This document shows, piece by piece, positions 59,374 to 64,000 of a stretch of 64,000 nt of DNA. The notes below the pieces were generated by a model, which saw only the letters and a list, made by a program, of their open reading frames with translations, did not search any database and was not told the DNA's origin. Both the position numbers and the translations under genes were made by a program. This stretch comes from Talaromyces rugulosus (lineage: Eukaryota; Ascomycota; Eurotiomycetes; Eurotiales; Trichocomaceae). The stretch is taken from positions 5,208,001 to 5,272,000 of the forward strand of contig NC_049563.1 in NCBI RefSeq assembly GCF_013368755.1, in the 5' to 3' direction. The number at the start of each line of letters is the position of its first letter. Position 1 is the first letter of the stretch.

Positions 59374-61294
59374 AGAAGTCAAACTCTGTCTGAGTTTAGA
59401 CTGGTTCAGTATAGACAGGGAAAGAATAACGGTGACCTACCCTTTTATTTTTAGACTAGGATGAGACCCTCATTGGCGCTCTCTGATCCTGTCGACCCTG
59501 GATTTCACCTCAACCCCCGGAAGAGACTAGTCGACGAAGCTTGCGTGACAAGATGAAACGCTAACTGTTTAGTAATGTAATCCAAAGCAGCGTTGTCACC
59601 AGCGATCATCTCAGTCCCCGCAATAATAGATGCAGAGGAAATCCGCCACAGCGATTCCCTCCCCAATAGGCCGATTTCAAGTTCACACACCGGATCACAA
59701 GGCGCAGCATGAATATCCCATAGGGCCAGTAAATTTGTCAGCCTGAAAATACAACTGGAGCCACATAATACCATATACGCACTAAATCAAATTTCGTTTT
59801 AGGGAGACTTGATCATCCGATAATAATTATATGAACGTTATAGACCCTTAGTGTAATAGGAAAAAGGCAAATTAATTAATTTATACGATGTCGGACCTCT
59901 ATTTCAAATGTTGATCTTCTACATTAAATTTGGAGTTGGGGGCATGATAGACTCGGCAGTTGTGTTTTTAGTTTGCCGTTATTAAAGTCCTAGAGATCTC
60001 CAATAGCCCTGTATCCGACACTCCGCTCTTATAGCGTTTCCACCATGCATTACTGCTACGCGACTCTTACGTTCTGTTGAATGCGTGGCTGGTCGTTCTC
60101 GCATGATTTGGCATGACGACATATGTGGGGTTAGGTGCGGTACTTTTCAACAAGAAAAATTACGAATATTAGACACTCCTTGGATCCAATCTGAGGACTT
60201 TTCTTGACCTGGCTAAGCTGTTAATATGAATGTCCCAGTAGCACCTCATGGTGTCCATAGGGCATGTCCCCTTCACCTCCCATATCCTATTCTAATCACC
60301 CGATGTTGATATGCACATACTTAAGCCTCTGTGCTTGAACCCGCCTGTCAAAATAATATGTTTTACCGCACGCCCGAGATGCATGTTCGACTAAGCCATT
60401 GGGTATAAATGAGCGCTTGTGACATGGTAGCCCTCCTTTTAAACTAGGCATTGGGAAGCTGTGACCTCCATGAGAAGGATATTAAACCCGATTACACTAA
60501 TAAACGATCAAGTGGGTAAGATACTTGAAGGAGTAACGGATGGCTATCCTACATATGTCAATTCTAGCTATTTAATTACCCAGAGGGTGGACATCAAGAT
60601 GATCTAGCGCCAGCCTCAGCTAGCCGCACCACAATGAGGTACTCGCATGCGGGTAAACTAAAACACACTATATCAGCATATAATAAATGCTTACATGGTA
60701 GGAAATGAAGCAGGGAGAGACGGTATCTCTAGGTTCTACTGCAATAGAAAGATGTTTGATACCATCCGGTTTCATCCTTTTGATGCACATCGAGGAGCAC
60801 ATAATCAGAAAAAAGGTAGATCTGGTACCTCACAGCAATGAGTGTCAAGTGTAATTATCGAGCAATACGAGGATTTTCTCTGTACAGGCACACTATAATA
60901 GAAATGAGGGGTAGAGGACAAATTGTTGTATTATACCTAAAGAGTTCGACTTGTGAAATTTACCGACTCGTGTGTTGCATTGCATTTGCCAAGAACTTTA
61001 AAAACACTTGGCAGGAGCCTCCTGTACCCCTTAGTAACGTTTGGTGATTTTGCCAGTACTCATCGGCCGGTAAAATGCCACGGGTAATATTAACTACTTT
61101 ATTTCAAACTGAAATAGCGTTTCAAGAACCTAATTATCCAGAGTTGAGGCTATTGTGGTAGACCAGTAATCTTGTAGCCCGAACTTTGTGTCTATATAAA
61201 GAGCCTACTTGACGCTGCAAACTCAACCAAATAAATCTCAATTCACTCATCTCTCTTCCATTTGCAATTAGTATTATCTCTCTGATCCATTATT
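59374..61294. other. gene-free spacer and xylanase promoter
   Basis: Largest empty stretch of the right half. A minus-strand frame of 89 codons at 59505-59774 has no recognisable family. GGCTAA at 60211-60216 and its GGCTAG variant (minus) at 60620-60625 fit the XlnR-type GGCTAR core, but short words arise by chance. TATA lies at 61193. Confidence 0.45.
61193..61200 (+). promoter_or_regulatory. TATA box of the xylanase gene
   Basis: TATATAAA about 95 bp before the ATG at 61295, within a TCTATATAAAGAG context. Confidence 0.5.
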
Positions 61295-62376
61295 ATGATG
61301 CAGAAAGTGCTCATCGGTCTCTTTACAGCTACTCTGGTATCAGGCAGCCCGCTTTCGAGCCAGCTGGCCAGTATCAATGAACTGTTTACGGCCAAGGAGA
61401 AGCTTTATTTCGGTTCAATAACCGACCCCGTTGATATCGCCATCAGTCAAGATGCCAGTACTATCATTGCTGATTTTGGTGCTGTCACTCCAGAGAACAG
61501 CATGAAATGGGATGCAACAGAGCCATCCAGGGGTGAATTCAACTTCGACGCCGCTGACCAGTTCGTCGAGTTTGCTACTTCTAACAATCTCGTCATTCGC
61601 GGCCATAATCTCCTGTGGCATTCACAACTCCCCAGCTGGGTATCCGCAATCTCGGACCCGGACGATCTGACTGAAGTGATTCAAACCCATGTTAGTACCG
61701 TCGCAGGAAGATATGCCGGGAAGATCTACGCTTGGGTATGTATCACTCCTTCTAGAGTCATGCTCCCGAGCTGATCATGGTGTAGGACGTGGTGAACGAG
61801 ATCTTTAACGAGGACGGCTCACTTCGTGATTCTGTCTTTAGCCGTGTTCTGGGCGACCAGTTTGTCTCTATTGCTTTCAACGCTGCAAAGGAAGCCGATC
61901 CTACCGCCAAGCTCTACATTAATGACTACAACCTGGACAGTGCCAGCTACGGGAAAGTTGCTAACGGCATTGTGCCCAACGTTAAAGATTGGATCGCTGC
62001 AGGTGTTCCTATCGATGGAATTGGTTCGCAAAGCCATCTCGGAGAAGGCGGCTCCTCGGGCACATTGGGTGCTCTGCAAGCGCTGAGTGCCGTCGTGTCC
62101 GAAGTAGCTATAACAGAGCTTGACATCGCCAACGCACCCCCCGATGACTATGTCGCCGTTACCAGTGCCTGCTTGGAGGTGTCAAATTGTGTGGGAATTA
62201 CAGTTTGGGGCACAAGTGATGCAGTACGTCTCAGGTGTAGAGATATGAGTGGATTATGAAGTCATGCTAATCATGCGTTATAGCATTCGTGGAGATCTAG
62301 CGACCACCCCTTACTCTTCGACGACAACTACCAACCAAAGGACGCATATAATGCCATCGTAACCCTGCTATCTTAG
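61295..62376 (+). CDS. GH10 endo-1,4-beta-xylanase, secreted
   Basis: Three exons: 61295-61735, 61786-62223 and 62284-62376; 323 aa. Signal peptide at residues 1-18 ([18 protein letters not shown]). The GH10 barrel is complete: [30 protein letters not shown], acid/base Glu152 in DVVNE, YINDYNL, GSQSHL, nucleophile Glu258 in ITELDI and, after the last intron, [19 protein letters not shown]. It cleaves internal beta-1,4 xylan bonds outside the cell. No cellulose-binding module. The alternative ATG at 61298 differs by one residue. Induction by xylan through XlnR is expected for the family; its site here is weak. Confidence 0.93.
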
Positions 62377-63480
62377 GCACCACCAAGACTACTGAAAACG
62401 AATGGTGCCGATACAAAGTCAAGGGTTAAATTTCGGGTGCCAAAGACAGCACTTAAGGCTATTTGTGAGTGTTTTTGCTTAGGTGTATGTCGATACTATG
62501 GTTCGTAAAATATATACGTGCGATTAAATTTGGATCAATACTATAATAGCCGTACTTAGCCCAGACTGGCCAAATATTTACGTTAGTTCACAAGAACTGG
62601 TCAGGGGTGCAAAAAAGCAGCCTCCTCGAAGGGTATAGTGTTTAGAAACAAGCGTCCTCTATAATGATCAGAGACAGGTAATATGATGGCATTATACGCT
62701 GATATCTGGCTTTGTTTAATCCTCTATAATCTTCAGTGTAGAAGAGCAGAATTCTAGTTCTCGATTGTGAGTCACAGTCTCCCCACAGAGTTGAGTCGAA
62801 ATTTGAGGGTGATTGTTAGAATATTCGGGAATATCAAGCTCTGATTCGTCGACAGGTAGATGTCACAACCAGGACTACATACTTGCGTACTAATTGACAA
62901 AGATTATTTTGATCGCTGCCACTACCTCTCACATGTTAAAAGAATTATACATTAAAGCATCTCCAAATTTATTGTTTTGGGCTGTAGTTAGTAACATGAA
63001 ATGCGTAGTATTTAAGATTGCTGTATCGTTAACAATTAATGTGGGTCCTCGGCCCGGTCCACATGGTAAATGTATCCACTGTGAAGCAAATCAGACACAA
63101 GATTGGCTGGACCTGAATACGTATACGTATTTTACATGACCATTATCTCAGACCTCACCCTACATTGCTTGAGAATAAAAAACTTGGTAATAAAATTACC
63201 AGGGTCGGCCATAGTAAATGTGTCAACGACTGGAGTTTGGTGAACATGAGATCCGGAATTTCTGTCGGCCCGAGCCTTGATAAGGCTGAGCAGTGAAAGA
63301 TGTCCCTCTTCATATGTTGGGCATACTCCACACCTCTTTGGAAGAAAATCAGCCAACTCAGCACCTCAACGAACAATATCCTGCAGCTACCAGGTCCCTC
63401 CTTTCGACGCCGGTCAGCCCTAGCCATGCGCTTCGAGAGGCCATACCGATGCAGGCAAAAGGTAAATACGAATGGCAAGC
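62377..63480. other. gene-free spacer
   Basis: Xylanase 3' flank and 5' side of the Pfs-domain gene; short open frames here are not protein-like. No gene. Confidence 0.5.
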
Positions 63481-64000
63481 ATGAGAAAGACACATGATGA
63501 TTATACCATCGCCTGGGTGTGTGCCTTGCCGCTGGAGGCGGCTACAGCTACAGTCATGCTAGACCAAAGACACCCTCCACTCCAACAGCCACCAGGCGAT
63601 GATAACGCATATGAACTAGGAGAGATCTCCGGTCATAATATTGTCGTGGTGCACTTACCGGCAGGAGTGTACGGTACAACCTCGGCAGCAACCGTCGTTG
63701 CCCAAATGCAAACCTCTTTTCCCTCGATCCGCTTCGCTGTCCTCGTTGGTATTGGGGGAGGGGTTCCCAGTGCGAGTCATGATATCCGGTTGGGCGATGT
63801 CGTGGTCAGCCAACCGGCCGGGCTTTCGGGCGGGGTGGTACAATATGACTATGGGAAGACTATTAATGGTGGATTCCAACGCACTGGAATGCTGAGTCCG
63901 CCTCCGCAAATTCTATTGACCGCAATGGCTCGACTGCAGGCCGGCGAGATAGAAGGGCACAATCCGAACCTAGTAGAGGTGGTATCGAATCTACTGGCCA
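63481..64000 (+). CDS. Pfs (nucleoside phosphorylase-like) domain gene, 5' part only
   Basis: Open from ATG 63481 to the window edge, 173 codons with no stop. YTIAWVCALPLEAATATVML and FAVLVGIGGGVPSASHDI, then LGDVVVSQPAGLSGGVVQY, are diagnostic of the PNP/UDP-phosphorylase-like domain that opens many fungal STAND/NLR-like proteins, where it precedes an ATPase and repeats. Only the N-terminal half of the domain is present. The ATPase and repeat type lie outside the window, so a stand-alone enzyme cannot be excluded. The start is the first Met before the conserved block. Confidence 0.8.
   Translation, partial: MRKTHDDYTIAWVCALPLEAATATVMLDQRHPPLQQPPGDDNAYELGEISGHNIVVVHLPAGVYGTTSAATVVAQMQTSFPSIRFAVLVGIGGGVPSASHDIRLGDVVVSQPAGLSGGVVQYDYGKTINGGFQRTGMLSPPPQILLTAMARLQAGEIEGHNPNLVEVVSNLLA

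Noticed and set aside
59505..59774. 89-codon minus-strand frame in the spacer
   Set aside because: No splice-supported extension, no recognisable domain; left as spacer.
1..64000. CRISPR array, rRNA or complete transposon
   Set aside because: No regularly spaced identical repeats, no rRNA-like blocks and no transposase or reverse-transcriptase motif were seen; CRISPR would also be unexpected in a fungal nucleus.

Overview
The window reads as nuclear DNA of a filamentous ascomycete, probably Eurotiomycetes (Aspergillus/Penicillium-like). The reasons are small introns of about 45-95 nt with GT..AG ends and CTRAY-like branch points, Zn2Cys6 regulators, a DHA2-type MFS exporter, a GH10 xylanase, a fungal Nma111 protease and a Pfs-domain (STAND/NLR-like) gene. 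The order is an inference from protein style only. All gene models were built by hand from splice sites, frame continuity and family resemblance; each complete multi-exon model closes to a whole number of codons.

Layout. 1-4009 holds no gene I can support. 4010-6654 is a degenerate amidase-family gene. 6.9-16.1 kb is a housekeeping block: nma111 (HtrA-like protease), an SSXT/SS18-type SWI/SNF subunit, two small unknown genes and the Hsp90 co-chaperone cns1. 17.5-21.1 kb is sparse: a proline iminopeptidase-like hydrolase, a decayed nucleoside-phosphorylase fragment and an orphan beta-rich protein. 21.5-28.9 kb has a large aromatic-acid-exporter/FUSC-like membrane protein, a small membrane protein and a large Gln-rich unknown. 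29.8-34.4 kb is a divergent MFS exporter / Zn2Cys6 regulator pair.

34.5-39.6 kb carries a mitochondrial AIM9-like APH-fold gene next to a 953-residue protein with a PD-(D/E)XK-type motif. 40.4-48.4 kb holds glutamate decarboxylase, a KPAE-repeat protein, an F-box protein and a nitrilase. 48.5-64 kb looks accessory: a family protein with C-terminal membrane helices bracketed by a diverged repeat, an SRPK-like kinase broken by one in-frame TAG, a divergent Zn2Cys6 / NmrA pair, a second AIM9-like paralog, a GH10 xylanase, and the start of a Pfs-domain gene cut by the window edge.

How they may work together (inference): two regulator/target pairs are divergent (MFS + Zn2Cys6; NmrA + Zn2Cys6). 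The second shares a promoter with five CGGAY half-sites, four of them at exact 10-bp spacing, a good candidate for self- or co-regulation. No tRNA, rRNA, CRISPR array or intact transposon was recognised.
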